A program made the position numbers and the translations under genes. A stretch of DNA of 64,000 bases, taken from NCBI RefSeq assembly GCF_021789175.1, contig NZ_CP084560.1, forward strand, positions 1,426,001 to 1,490,000. Direction: 5' to 3'. Each line of letters starts with the position of its first letter. Position 1 is the first letter of the stretch. This DNA comes from Arthrobacter sp. FW306-2-2C-D06B. GTDB lineage: Bacteria > Actinomycetota > Actinomycetes > Actinomycetales > Micrococcaceae. Below are positions 38,867 to 47,236 of this stretch, piece after piece. The notes beneath the pieces were generated by a model, which saw nothing but the letters and a program-made list of their open reading frames with translations, had not been told where the DNA came from and did not search any database.

Positions 38867-40588
38867 TTGACGGAACAGAACCCGGTCCAGCAGGACGGCT
38901 GGTCGTTCGTGCTGGCGGACTCCCTGGAAAAGGTCTACCCGGACGCTCCACCAAGGCCGTTCGACAGGACCATCCCGATGTCCGTTTTCCCCGGTGAGAC
39001 CGCGTCGATCCAGGTGGCTCTCCGGCCGCCCATGAAACACGACTTTCGGCTGTCGGGGCCGTTGGAAGTTGCAATCGATGGTCCGGCGGCAGCGTTTGCC
39101 TCCATTTCACAGGTTGAGCTGGTGCCTTGTTCCTTGGCGGCATTCCCGCAGCATGACGATGGCTATGACCGGGACGCTCCCGGTTTGTATCCCGACCTTC
39201 TGCGGCCTGCCCCGGATGGTCTGATCCAGCCCCTCTACGGGCAATGGACGGCTGCATGGATCGACCTCGTGGTGCCATCCGCCGAGAATGCGGGCGATCA
39301 CGAATTCGGGATCTCGGTACGGGACGCGGAGGGCCGCGTGATCTTCGGCACCACTATCGACGTCACGGTCCTCGCGGCTCAAGCCCCGGAACTGGACATC
39401 GTGAACGCCCACTGGTTCCACTGCGACGGCTTGGCGAGCCATTACGGCGTCGGCGTGTTCAGCGAGGAGCATTGGTCGATCATCGACGCCTTCATGGGGT
39501 CTGCGGCAAGGATGGGAGCCAACTCGCTCCTGACACCGACGTGGACGCCTCCGTTGGACACAGCCGTCGGGGGAACGCGGCTGCCCACCCAACTGATCGG
39601 GATCCGCGAAGACTCCGGCTACCGCTTTGATTTCAGCAAGCTGCGGCGCTGGGTGGGACTTTGTGTCAAACACGGCATCCAGTACGTGGAAATCGCCCAC
39701 TTGTTTACGCAATGGGGTGCCAAGGCGACGCCGGCGATCTATGTCGAAACCGCGGAAGGCCTGGAACGGCGCTTTGGCTGGGACGTGCCGTCGACGTCGC
39801 CGTCTTACCGGGAGCTGATGGCCGAACTGCTGCCCGCACTGCGTTCCTTCCTGGCAGAGCACTGGTCTCTTGACCGGGTCATTTTCCATATTTCCGATGA
39901 ACCCGAGGGTGCCGAAGCCCTGGCGGGGTACCAGCAGGCAAAGGACGTCGTCGCGGATCTCCTGCACGGGCTGACGGTGGTTGACGCCCTGAGCGACTTT
40001 GAGTTCTACCGCAGCGGAGCAGTGCCGACACCGGTGGTGGCAAGCGATGCCCTGGCGCCGTTCCTGGCGGCGGGCGTGAAGGATCTGTGGGTCTATTACT
40101 GCGTCGCGCAGGACACCGGCGTCGCCAACAGGTTCATTTCCATGCCTTCAGTGCGGAACCGGGTGTTGGGCCACCAGCTCTTCGCCCTGGCATGTGCGGG
40201 CTTCCTGCATTGGGGATTCAACTTCTACAACACAGCCCACTCGCTGGCGCCCGTCGACCCGTTCAAGGACACCTGTGCCGGAGGGGCTTTTCCGGGCGGC
40301 GACGCCTTCATGGTCTACCCGGGACCGGATGGGGTGCCGTGGGAGTCGATCCGTTACAAGGTGTTCGCCCAGGCCATGTGGGACCATCGGGCACTCTCGC
40401 TCCTGGCCACGCTGGCCGGTCGCGAGGAGGTACTGGCCCTCATCGATTCGAACGGCTCGGGCGGGAGCCTCGCCATGGATAGCTTCAGCTACGACCCCCT
40501 TCATTACCGAAGGGTCCGCGAGCTGGTCAACCAGGGAATCGCGCAGCGCGTGGGTCAAACGCGCCAGCGCATCAACGTATCAAGTTAG
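38867..40588 (+). CDS. DUF4091-containing putative glycoside hydrolase-like protein
   Basis: Protein of 573 residues; the family is poorly characterised. A beta-rich N-terminal part (about 1-165) and a TIM-barrel-like middle (about 170-430) with FHISDEPEGAEALAGYQQAK (near 342, plausible catalytic acid D/E) are followed by DUF4091 (about 440-550), which reads DPFKDTCAGGAFPGGDAFMV and PGPDGVPWESIRYKVFAQ. There is no signal peptide, so it should act in the cytoplasm on the imported sugar, unlike many secreted glycosidases. The start is TTG 38867, with AAAGGA twelve bases upstream; a downstream start is possible. It lies 39 bases after the permease and before the Gfo/Idh gene. Confidence 0.82.
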   Translation: MTEQNPVQQDGWSFVLADSLEKVYPDAPPRPFDRTIPMSVFPGETASIQVALRPPMKHDFRLSGPLEVAIDGPAAAFASISQVELVPCSLAAFPQHDDGYDRDAPGLYPDLLRPAPDGLIQPLYGQWTAAWIDLVVPSAENAGDHEFGISVRDAEGRVIFGTTIDVTVLAAQAPELDIVNAHWFHCDGLASHYGVGVFSEEHWSIIDAFMGSAARMGANSLLTPTWTPPLDTAVGGTRLPTQLIGIREDSGYRFDFSKLRRWVGLCVKHGIQYVEIAHLFTQWGAKATPAIYVETAEGLERRFGWDVPSTSPSYRELMAELLPALRSFLAEHWSLDRVIFHISDEPEGAEALAGYQQAKDVVADLLHGLTVVDALSDFEFYRSGAVPTPVVASDALAPFLAAGVKDLWVYYCVAQDTGVANRFISMPSVRNRVLGHQLFALACAGFLHWGFNFYNTAHSLAPVDPFKDTCAGGAFPGGDAFMVYPGPDGVPWESIRYKVFAQAMWDHRALSLLATLAGREEVLALIDSNGSGGSLAMDSFSYDPLHYRRVRELVNQGIAQRVGQTRQRINVSS

Positions 40589-40598
40589 GAAAGTACTC

Positions 40599-41783
40599 AT
40601 GGACCTCAAAGTAGGCATCGTCGGATTCGGCTTGCGGTCGTCGCTGTGGCGCCACGCGCACAAGCCCGGCCACGGTTCGGAAGTCACGGTCGTGTGCGAC
40701 CTGGGCGAGCGCGGCAGGGCGGATGCGGCCGAGAAGATCCCGACGGCGGTCATCACCGACGATCTGGACGTCCTGTTGGACTCCGGCCTGGACGCGGTCC
40801 TGGTCCTGACTCCCGACAGCCAGCACGCCGCCGTCGCCGTCCGGACTCTGAAAGCGGGCATCCCGACTTTCTGCGAGAAACCGCTTGACGTCACGCTGGA
40901 GGCGGCCGACCTTATCCTCCAGACGGCCTTCGACACCGGAACGCGCCTCTACGTGGGCCACAACATGCGGCATATGCCGGTGGTGGTGCAGATGCGCGAG
41001 ATCATCCAGGCCGGGACCATCGGAGACGTCAAGGCAGTCTGGTGCAGGCACTTCGTGGGGAACGGCGGCGACTACTATTTCAAGGACTGGCACGCCCAGC
41101 GTGCCAACACCACGGGGCTGCTGCTGCAAAAGGGCGCGCACGATATCGACGTCATCCACTGGCTCGCCGGCGGGTACAGCGCCAAGGTGCAGGCGATCGG
41201 CGAGTTGGCCGTTTATGGGGGCGTCGCTTCCCGCCGGGACAACACGGCGCGCCGGATGGGTGATTGGTTCTCCGTGGACAATTGGCCCCCCACCGAACAG
41301 ACGGACCTCGCCGAGACGATCGACGTCGAGGACATCTCGATGATGAACATGGTCCTGGACAACGGGGTGCTCGCCTCGTACCAGCAGTGCCATTTCACCC
41401 CGGACTATTGGCGGAACTACACGGTGATCGGCACCAAGGGCAGGATCGAGAACTTCGGTGACGGGGCCGGCGACCAGATCTATGTATGGACCACCCGGAC
41501 AACCTCCGGCTTCGCCGAGCCCGACCAGAAGGTGGAGATCCGCGACGGAGAAGGCGGCCATGGCGGTGCGGACCCCTTGCTCATAGCTGAGTTCCTGCGC
41601 TTCGCCAAGGACGGGGGAACCACGGCGACTTCGCCGATCGCGGCCCGGGAGGCCGTGGCCGCCGGAGTGCTTGCCACCGAGTCCCTCCGCGGCGACGGTT
41701 GCGCCCGCGAAGTTCCGGCGTTGCCAGAAGACCTCGTGGAGTACTTCAACGCAGGCCAGCCGGCCCGGGTCCGGGAACTCTAG
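40599..41783 (+). CDS. Gfo/Idh/MocA-family NAD(P)-dependent oxidoreductase
   Basis: Dehydrogenase of 394 residues for a sugar or sugar derivative. The Rossmann fold is at the N-terminus (KVGIVGFGLRSSLWRHAHKP, about 3-22), with the family motif GIPTFCEKPLDVTLEAADLI near 85-104, whose EKP lysine is catalytic. The C-terminal half has GGLLLQKGAHDIDVIHWLAGG-type segments (TTGLLLQKGAHDIDVIHW near 172), with the paired Asp/His of the active site. ATG 40599 has AGGAAA upstream and lies ten bases after the DUF4091 gene, so it closes the operon. It ends before palindrome A5. The likely role is oxidation or epimerisation of the freed sugar (inference). Confidence 0.9.
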   Translation: MDLKVGIVGFGLRSSLWRHAHKPGHGSEVTVVCDLGERGRADAAEKIPTAVITDDLDVLLDSGLDAVLVLTPDSQHAAVAVRTLKAGIPTFCEKPLDVTLEAADLILQTAFDTGTRLYVGHNMRHMPVVVQMREIIQAGTIGDVKAVWCRHFVGNGGDYYFKDWHAQRANTTGLLLQKGAHDIDVIHWLAGGYSAKVQAIGELAVYGGVASRRDNTARRMGDWFSVDNWPPTEQTDLAETIDVEDISMMNMVLDNGVLASYQQCHFTPDYWRNYTVIGTKGRIENFGDGAGDQIYVWTTRTTSGFAEPDQKVEIRDGEGGHGGADPLLIAEFLRFAKDGGTTATSPIAAREAVAAGVLATESLRGDGCAREVPALPEDLVEYFNAGQPARVREL

Positions 41784-41791
41784 AGGCCGCG

Positions 41792-41857
41792 CCCAACTGA
41801 CTCGCATTTGTTGTCGTTTTGAGGCCCCATAACGACAACAAATGCGAGTCAGTTGGG
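41792..41857. repeat. Family A palindrome, copy A5
   Basis: Perfect 27-base arms (41792-41818 and 41831-41857); loop TTGAGGCCCCAT. Variable positions are TTTGTT, as in A1. It lies between the convergent ends of the oxidoreductase and LysR genes. The last codons and TGA stop of the LysR gene (stop 41849-41851) are inside its right arm. Confidence 0.92.
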
Positions 41858-42805
41858 TTGGGAGGCGCCAGGTGAGGTGCCCCCGGCGAGTTCGGTCATG
41901 ACGGTCTGCAGCGCTTCGCAGACCGTCATGACCGATTTCCGTTTCAGGGTTTCCGGCCGCGCCAGGATGTCGATCTTGCGCACGGAATTCACCCCTGCCA
42001 GCGGTCGCAGCACCACGCCCGCGTCCAGTACCCGCTGGGCGGTGAAACGTGGGAGCAGGCCGATCGCGCCGCCGTCGGCCACGAGGGAGGCCACGGTGGA
42101 GTAGTCGTTGATGCGGTGCAGGACATCCGCCGGGCGCCCGCTGACGGCGACGACGGCGGCCAGCACGTCCGCGGGGGAGTAGCCGGCGCGGCTGGTCACC
42201 CAGGGCTGCCCGACGACGTCGGCCGGCCTGAGTTCGCGTCGCGCCGCGAGCGGGTGCCCGGCGGGCAACGCAACGTCGAGCGGTTCGTCGGCGAGCGGGA
42301 TCACGGCGACCTTGTCGGTGGGCCAGCCGGGGCTGTGCTCCATCCGGTGCGCCAGCACAAGGTCATAGCGCGCGGCCAGGCCCGGAAAGTCTTCCTGGGC
42401 AACGTCTTCGTCGGCGAGCTTCACGCGGGGAACGCTGTTTTCCGGACCCGCGTTGCGCGCGGAGGTCAGCAAGGCCGCGAGCGGAGCGAACAAAGCCTGA
42501 CCCGCGCTGTGGAAGGCGCTCACGGTCACGGTGGAGCCCGGTGAGTCGTGGTACGCGCCGATGGCGGCCCGGGCGTCGGCGAGCGCATTCACGACGGCGG
42601 CTCCGGCGTCGGCGAGGACCCGGCCCGCGTCGGTGAGCACCAGGGCGCGGCCTTCCTTGCGGGTCAACGGCACGTCCACCGACTTCTGGAGGAGGGCGAG
42701 CTGCTGGGAGACAGCCGAGGGAGTGACCATGAGGGTCTCGGCCACGGCCTTGACACTGCCGAGATCTCCTAGTTCCCTGAGCATTTGGAGCTGATGTACT
42801 TCCAT
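41849..42805 (-). CDS. LysR-family transcriptional regulator
   Basis: Regulator of 318 residues. The N-terminal winged helix-turn-helix is HQLQMLRELGDLGSVKAVAETLMVTPSAVSQQLALLQ (shown in two parts of the first 41 residues). The inducer domain (about 88-300) is typical, with LVLAHRMEHS and GGAIGLLPRF. It diverges from the threonine dehydrogenase gene 115 bases away and probably controls tdh-kbl. A perfect dyad covers its start codon. The C-terminal residues QPN and the stop come from palindrome A5, so the natural C-terminus seems to have been set by the repeat. Confidence 0.9.
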   Translation of the reverse strand: MEVHQLQMLRELGDLGSVKAVAETLMVTPSAVSQQLALLQKSVDVPLTRKEGRALVLTDAGRVLADAGAAVVNALADARAAIGAYHDSPGSTVTVSAFHSAGQALFAPLAALLTSARNAGPENSVPRVKLADEDVAQEDFPGLAARYDLVLAHRMEHSPGWPTDKVAVIPLADEPLDVALPAGHPLAARRELRPADVVGQPWVTSRAGYSPADVLAAVVAVSGRPADVLHRINDYSTVASLVADGGAIGLLPRFTAQRVLDAGVVLRPLAGVNSVRKIDILARPETLKRKSVMTVCEALQTVMTELAGGTSPGASQPN

Positions 42806-42821
42806 TTAGCAAATGCTAAAT
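42804..42821. promoter_or_regulatory. Candidate LysR operator
   Basis: Perfect dyad ATTTAGCA-AA-TGCTAAAT (8-base arms, 2-base spacer) overlaps the LysR start codon and lies in the divergent LysR/tdh promoter region. A further half site TGCTAAA occurs near 42846. Place and form fit a LysR autoregulatory site that also governs tdh. Confidence 0.6.
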
Positions 42822-42920
42822 CGTTGATTGAGAAAAACCTAGTTGTGCTAAACCGTCCGTGGGGTTTCAATGAAGTGAAACGGCACACAAACGGCCCAGT
42901 CCCTTGAGTTAGGAAGACCC

Positions 42921-43967
42921 ATGAAGGCTCTCTACAAGTCCGGTCCCCACGCTGGTTTTGAACTCGTCGAACGGCCCGAGCCGGAGGCAGGTCCCAGCGA
43001 CGTCAAGATCCGCGTCATGACCACCGGTATCTGCGGAACGGACCTGCACATCCAGTCCTGGGACGCGTGGGCGCAGGGCATCATCGAGACTCCGTTGATC
43101 GCGGGGCACGAGTTCTACGGGGAAGTTGTCTCCGTCGGCGAGGATGTCCGGGACGTCAAGGTCGGCGACCGTGTCTCCGGCGAGGGCCACGTGGTCTGCG
43201 GAATCTGCCGCAATTGCCGTGCAGGCCGCCGCCAGATGTGCATCCACACGGTATCCGTGGGCGTGCAGCGCGATGGTGCTTTCGCGGAATATGTTGTCAT
43301 CCCGGAGACCAACGTCTGGGTCCACCAGGATCCTTCCATCACTCCTGAGCTCGGCGCCATCTTCGACCCCTTCGGCAACGCCGTCCACACCGCACTGAGC
43401 TTCCCCCTCGTCGGTGAGGATGTGCTCATCACAGGTGCCGGCCCCATCGGACTCATGGCAATCGCCGTCGCGCGCCATGCCGGTGCCCGCAAGATCGCCA
43501 TCACGGACGTCTCCGCGCCCCGCCTTGAACTCGCCCGGAAGATGGGCGTGGACCTCGCCGTTGATGTCTCGAAGATGCGCGTCAAGGATGCCCAGCTCGA
43601 GCTCGGCATGCGCGAAGGATTCGACATCGGCCTGGAAATGTCCGGGCATCCCACGGCACTGCCTGAGATGATCAACAACATGAACCACGGCGGACGCATC
43701 GCCATGCTTGGCTTGCCCAGCCAGTCCATTGACATCGACTGGGGCAAAGTGGTCACACACATGCTGACCCTCAAGGGCATCTACGGCCGCGAGATGTACG
43801 AAACCTGGTACGCCATGAGCGCCATGCTGTCCTCAAACCCCGTACTGCACGGCCACATTTCCGCCGTCGTCACGGATAAGCTGTCCGCCACCGACTGGGA
43901 AAAGGGCTTCGAAATCGCCCGCGCCGGCACCGGCGGCAAGGTTGTCCTCGACTGGACCGAAATCTAA
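42921..43967 (+). CDS. tdh: L-threonine 3-dehydrogenase
   Basis: Zinc-dependent medium-chain dehydrogenase of 348 residues that oxidises threonine to 2-amino-3-ketobutyrate with NAD+. Catalytic zinc ligands are in [13 protein letters not shown] (Cys about 37) and GHEFYGEV (His/Glu about 62). The structural zinc Cys cluster is [15 protein letters not shown] (about 94-108). The NAD site is [20 protein letters not shown] (about 171-190). [11 protein letters not shown] near 295 is typical of Tdh. It is followed 59 bases later by kbl, the next pathway step. Start and length fit the family. Confidence 0.94.
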   Translation: MKALYKSGPHAGFELVERPEPEAGPSDVKIRVMTTGICGTDLHIQSWDAWAQGIIETPLIAGHEFYGEVVSVGEDVRDVKVGDRVSGEGHVVCGICRNCRAGRRQMCIHTVSVGVQRDGAFAEYVVIPETNVWVHQDPSITPELGAIFDPFGNAVHTALSFPLVGEDVLITGAGPIGLMAIAVARHAGARKIAITDVSAPRLELARKMGVDLAVDVSKMRVKDAQLELGMREGFDIGLEMSGHPTALPEMINNMNHGGRIAMLGLPSQSIDIDWGKVVTHMLTLKGIYGREMYETWYAMSAMLSSNPVLHGHISAVVTDKLSATDWEKGFEIARAGTGGKVVLDWTEI

Positions 43968-44026
43968 GACACCGTAAAGTCCTCCCCAAGACCCCAGTAC
44001 CAGAGACCCCAGCACCAGGAGCCACC

Positions 44027-45235
44027 ATGTACTCAAGCATCAAAGACCAGCTGCAGGGCGAACTTGAAGAGATCCGAACCGCGGGCCTCTTCAAAACCGA
44101 ACGCCACATTGACTCGCCGCAGGCCAGCCACATCGCCGCGGGCCAGCTCGGCCAGCCGGCGAACACCGTCCTGAACTTCTGCGCCAACAACTACCTTGGC
44201 CTGGCAGACCACCCGGACATCATCGCCGCAGCCAAGTCCGCCATGGACGAGCGCGGCTTCGGCATGGCATCCGTCCGCTTCATCTGCGGCACCCAGGACC
44301 TGCACCTCGAACTCGAGGCGCGTGTCTCACAGTTCCTCGGAACCGAAGACACCATCCTCTTCTCCAGCTGCTTCGACGCCAACGGCGGTGTCTTCGAGTC
44401 CCTGTTCGGGGCCGAGGACGCCATCATCTCCGATTCCCTGAACCACGCCTCCATCATCGATGGCATCCGGCTCAGCAAGGCCAAGCGCTTCCGCTACGCC
44501 AACCAGGACATGGCTGACCTCGAAGCCAAGCTGATCGAGGCCTCGACCGGCGAGGCGCCGGCCCGGCGCAAGATCATCGTGACGGACGGCGTCTTCTCCA
44601 TGGACGGCTACCTTGCTCCGCTCGAGGCGATCTGCGATCTCGCGGAAAAGCACGACGCGCTGGTCATGGTGGACGATTCCCACGCCGTCGGCTTCATGGG
44701 AGCCACCGGCGCCGGAACCCCGGAACACGCGGGTGTTTCCGACAGGATCGACATCTACACGGGTACGTTCGGCAAGGCCCTTGGAGGCGCCTCCGGCGGC
44801 TACGTCTCCGGCCGCAGCGAAATCGTCGCCATGCTGCGTCAGAAGGCGCGCCCGTACCTGTTCTCCAACTCCCTGGCTCCGGCAATAGTCGCAGCCACCA
44901 TCAAGGCCATTGAGCTGGTCCAGGGTTCGGGCGAGCTCCGTTCCAGGCTCTTCGAGAACGCCGCCTTGTTCCGCCGCCGCATGAGTGAGGAAGGCTTCGA
45001 ACTGCTCGACGGCGAGCACGCCATCATTCCAGTGATGTTCGGCGACGCCGTGGCGGCCGCGAAGGTCGCCGACGAAATGCTCCACCACGGAGTGTTCGTC
45101 ACGGCATTCAGCTACCCCGTGGTGCCCAAGGGAGCTGCCCGGATCCGCGTGCAGCTCTCGGCCGCACACAGCTCCGAGGACGTCGAGGCGTGTGTCGAGG
45201 CCTTCGTGAAGAGCCGCGCCGCCGCGGGGCTCTGA
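44027..45235 (+). CDS. kbl: Glycine C-acetyltransferase (2-amino-3-ketobutyrate CoA ligase)
   Basis: PLP enzyme of 402 residues of the alpha-oxoamine synthase family. It cleaves 2-amino-3-ketobutyrate with CoA to glycine and acetyl-CoA, completing threonine breakdown. Blocks: [14 protein letters not shown] (about 50-63), [24 protein letters not shown] (about 134-146), [12 protein letters not shown] (about 216) and PLP-lysine in [15 protein letters not shown] (about 246-260). Upstream is a short direct repeat (AGACCCCAGTACC/AGCACC). It forms tdh-kbl and is followed after six bases by a GH4 gene, which is unusual for this pathway. Confidence 0.95.
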   Translation: MYSSIKDQLQGELEEIRTAGLFKTERHIDSPQASHIAAGQLGQPANTVLNFCANNYLGLADHPDIIAAAKSAMDERGFGMASVRFICGTQDLHLELEARVSQFLGTEDTILFSSCFDANGGVFESLFGAEDAIISDSLNHASIIDGIRLSKAKRFRYANQDMADLEAKLIEASTGEAPARRKIIVTDGVFSMDGYLAPLEAICDLAEKHDALVMVDDSHAVGFMGATGAGTPEHAGVSDRIDIYTGTFGKALGGASGGYVSGRSEIVAMLRQKARPYLFSNSLAPAIVAATIKAIELVQGSGELRSRLFENAALFRRRMSEEGFELLDGEHAIIPVMFGDAVAAAKVADEMLHHGVFVTAFSYPVVPKGAARIRVQLSAAHSSEDVEACVEAFVKSRAAAGL

Positions 45236-45241
45236 GTTCCC

Positions 45242-46642
45242 ATGATCCTCACCATCCTGGGCGGCGGGGGATTCCGGGTACCCCTGGTCTATTCAGCACT
45301 GCTGTCTGACCACGGGCCCGGCCGGGTCACCGAACTCAGGCTGTTCGACGCCGACCCCGCGCGCCTGGGCGTGGTGGCGAGGGTCCTCGCCGACATGGCC
45401 GAAGGGGTGCCCGGCGCACCCTCAGTGGGGATGTTCACGGAGCTCTCCGAGGCCTTGCCCGGCACCGACTTCATCTTCTCTGCGATCAGGGTGGGCGGAC
45501 TCGACGGGCGCGCCGCCGATGAACGCATTGCCCTGGAGCATGGGGTTATCGGGCAGGAGACCGTTGGCGCCGGCGGGATTTCCTATGCCCTGCGGACCAT
45601 TCCCGTGGTCCTAGACATCGCCGAAGCCGTGAAGAAACATGCTCCGCACGCCTGGTTCATCAACTTCACCAACCCGGCCGGGGTCATCACCGAGGTCATG
45701 ACGCGGGTCCTCGGCAACAAGGTGGTGGGGATCTGCGATTCGCCGGTGGGACTGGCCAGGAGATGCCTGCTCGCAGCCGGAATCCACCGCGGAGCGGCAG
45801 CCTTTCGGGACGGTACCGTGCAGATCGACTACATCGGCCTGAACCACCTGGGCTGGCTACGCGGGCTGGTCGTCGACGGTGAAGACGTCCTGCCGCGGCT
45901 CCTCGCCGACGACGGCGCCATCGAATCGTTTGAAGAGGGCCGGCTGTTCGGCGCTTCGTGGATCAAAGCCCTCGCCGCGGTTCCCAACGAGTATCTGCAT
46001 TACTACTACTTCAGGCGGGAAGCGCTCGACGCCGACCGGCGCGCCGAAACCACCCGCGGCGCCTATTTGGCGAGGCAGCAGTCGTCCTTCTACAGCGGGC
46101 TGGCGGAAGCGAACGACGGCGGTGCGTGGCCCGCCCAGGGTGTCCCGTCGTCGAAATCGGCCCTCAGGCTCTGGGAAAAGACCAAGCTCGATCGCGAAGA
46201 GACGTACATGCAAAGCAACAGGGACGCAGCCGGTACGTTCGAACGCCAAGCCGAGGATCTGGTATCCGGCGGCTACGAGGCCGTAGCCTTGGCGATCATG
46301 CGTGCCATCAGCCAGGGCGAAACGGCCGGACTCATCCTGAACCTCCCCAATAACGGCACCCTGGCAGAACTCGACGCCGACGCCGTCATCGAGGCGCCCT
46401 GCCTCGTGGACGCAGGCGGAGCCCGCTTGCTCCCGGCCAAGGCCCTTCCGGACTACGCGCGCGGGCTCGTCGTCAACGCCAAAGCGGTGGAACGCGCCAC
46501 GATTGACGCTGCGCTCACGGGTTCCCGGCGCTCTGCCTACAAGGCGATGGCCATGAACCCGCTCGTGGACTCGGTCAGGGTGGCAGAAGCGCTCCTGGAT
46601 GACTACATCGGCCATTTCAAGGAGCTCCAGTACCTGCGCTAG
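45242..46642 (+). CDS. Glycoside hydrolase family 4 (6-phospho-beta-glucosidase type)
   Basis: NAD+- and metal-dependent glycosidase of 466 residues; GH4 enzymes cleave through a redox-elimination route, usually on sugar 6-phosphates. The NAD loop is ILGGGGFRVPLVYSAL (about 4-19). FINFTNPAGVI near 137-147 and ICDSPVG (Cys metal ligand, about 164-170) follow. GLNHLGW (His ligand, about 199) and VPNEYLHYYYFRREAL near 248 are also present, and NLPNNGTLAELDADAVIEAPC closes the family core. It belongs to the 6-phospho-beta-glucosidase branch. It starts seven bases after kbl, so it is co-transcribed with threonine catabolism. Why is unclear; a shared need for another amino or sugar compound is possible. 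Confidence 0.88.
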   Translation: MILTILGGGGFRVPLVYSALLSDHGPGRVTELRLFDADPARLGVVARVLADMAEGVPGAPSVGMFTELSEALPGTDFIFSAIRVGGLDGRAADERIALEHGVIGQETVGAGGISYALRTIPVVLDIAEAVKKHAPHAWFINFTNPAGVITEVMTRVLGNKVVGICDSPVGLARRCLLAAGIHRGAAAFRDGTVQIDYIGLNHLGWLRGLVVDGEDVLPRLLADDGAIESFEEGRLFGASWIKALAAVPNEYLHYYYFRREALDADRRAETTRGAYLARQQSSFYSGLAEANDGGAWPAQGVPSSKSALRLWEKTKLDREETYMQSNRDAAGTFERQAEDLVSGGYEAVALAIMRAISQGETAGLILNLPNNGTLAELDADAVIEAPCLVDAGGARLLPAKALPDYARGLVVNAKAVERATIDAALTGSRRSAYKAMAMNPLVDSVRVAEALLDDYIGHFKELQYLR

Positions 46643-46697
46643 GTCCCCTTCACGGGAGCCCTGTCCCAAGGGGGATCGGAGGCCTAGTATCTGCAGC

Positions 46698-47168
46698 ATG
46701 GACAAAGATGCAGCACAACGTGTAACCGAGGTGTTGGATTCGCAGCAATGCTGGAATCTCCTGAGGGGCGTGTCCGTCGGAAGGCTGGCCGTGTGGCTTG
46801 GAGACCACCCTGACATTTTTCCGATCAACTACACCGTCGACCAGGGGACAGTTGTCTTCAGGACGGGAGCGGGCACAAAGCTCGCCGCGGCTCTGGGCGA
46901 GTTCCCGGTGGCCATGGAGGTGGACGGCGTCGACCCGGACACCGGCGTCGCATGGAGCGTCGTGCTCCATGGCAAAGCGGCGCCCATCAAACAGCTCGAC
47001 GACGTCATCACCTCGTTCTCGCTGCCCCTGTTTCCTTGGGAATCCGGCAAGAAGGACCATTTCGTGCGGGTTCCCGCGGATTCGATCTCCGGGCGGCGCT
47101 TCACCGTCACGGAACCGCTCACATGGTGGACCCCCTACAGCGGCATCAAGCCGTCCGCGTCGGAATAG
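46698..47168 (+). CDS. Pyridoxamine 5'-phosphate oxidase-like (PPOX) family protein
   Basis: Flavin- or F420-binding split-barrel protein of 156 residues; the real substrate is unknown. The barrel runs over most of the protein: SVGRLAVWLGDHPDIFPINY (about 27-46), IVFRTGAGTKL-type segment (VVFRTGAGTKLAAAL near 54-68) and VVLHGKAAPI (about 95). Near the end, VPADSISGRRFT. ATG 46698 was chosen: the upstream part of the frame encodes low-complexity Ser/Arg sequence. Many such small proteins in actinobacteria use F420 or bind a flavin, so 'oxidase' should not be taken literally. It is separated from the GH4 gene by 55 bases. Confidence 0.78.
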   Translation: MDKDAAQRVTEVLDSQQCWNLLRGVSVGRLAVWLGDHPDIFPINYTVDQGTVVFRTGAGTKLAAALGEFPVAMEVDGVDPDTGVAWSVVLHGKAAPIKQLDDVITSFSLPLFPWESGKKDHFVRVPADSISGRRFTVTEPLTWWTPYSGIKPSASE

Positions 47169-47236
47169 GCGGCGCCGGCCCCGGTCGGCGCCGAGCGCCA
47201 CTCGCATCTGGGCGTATGCGCTGACAGGATGGGGGC

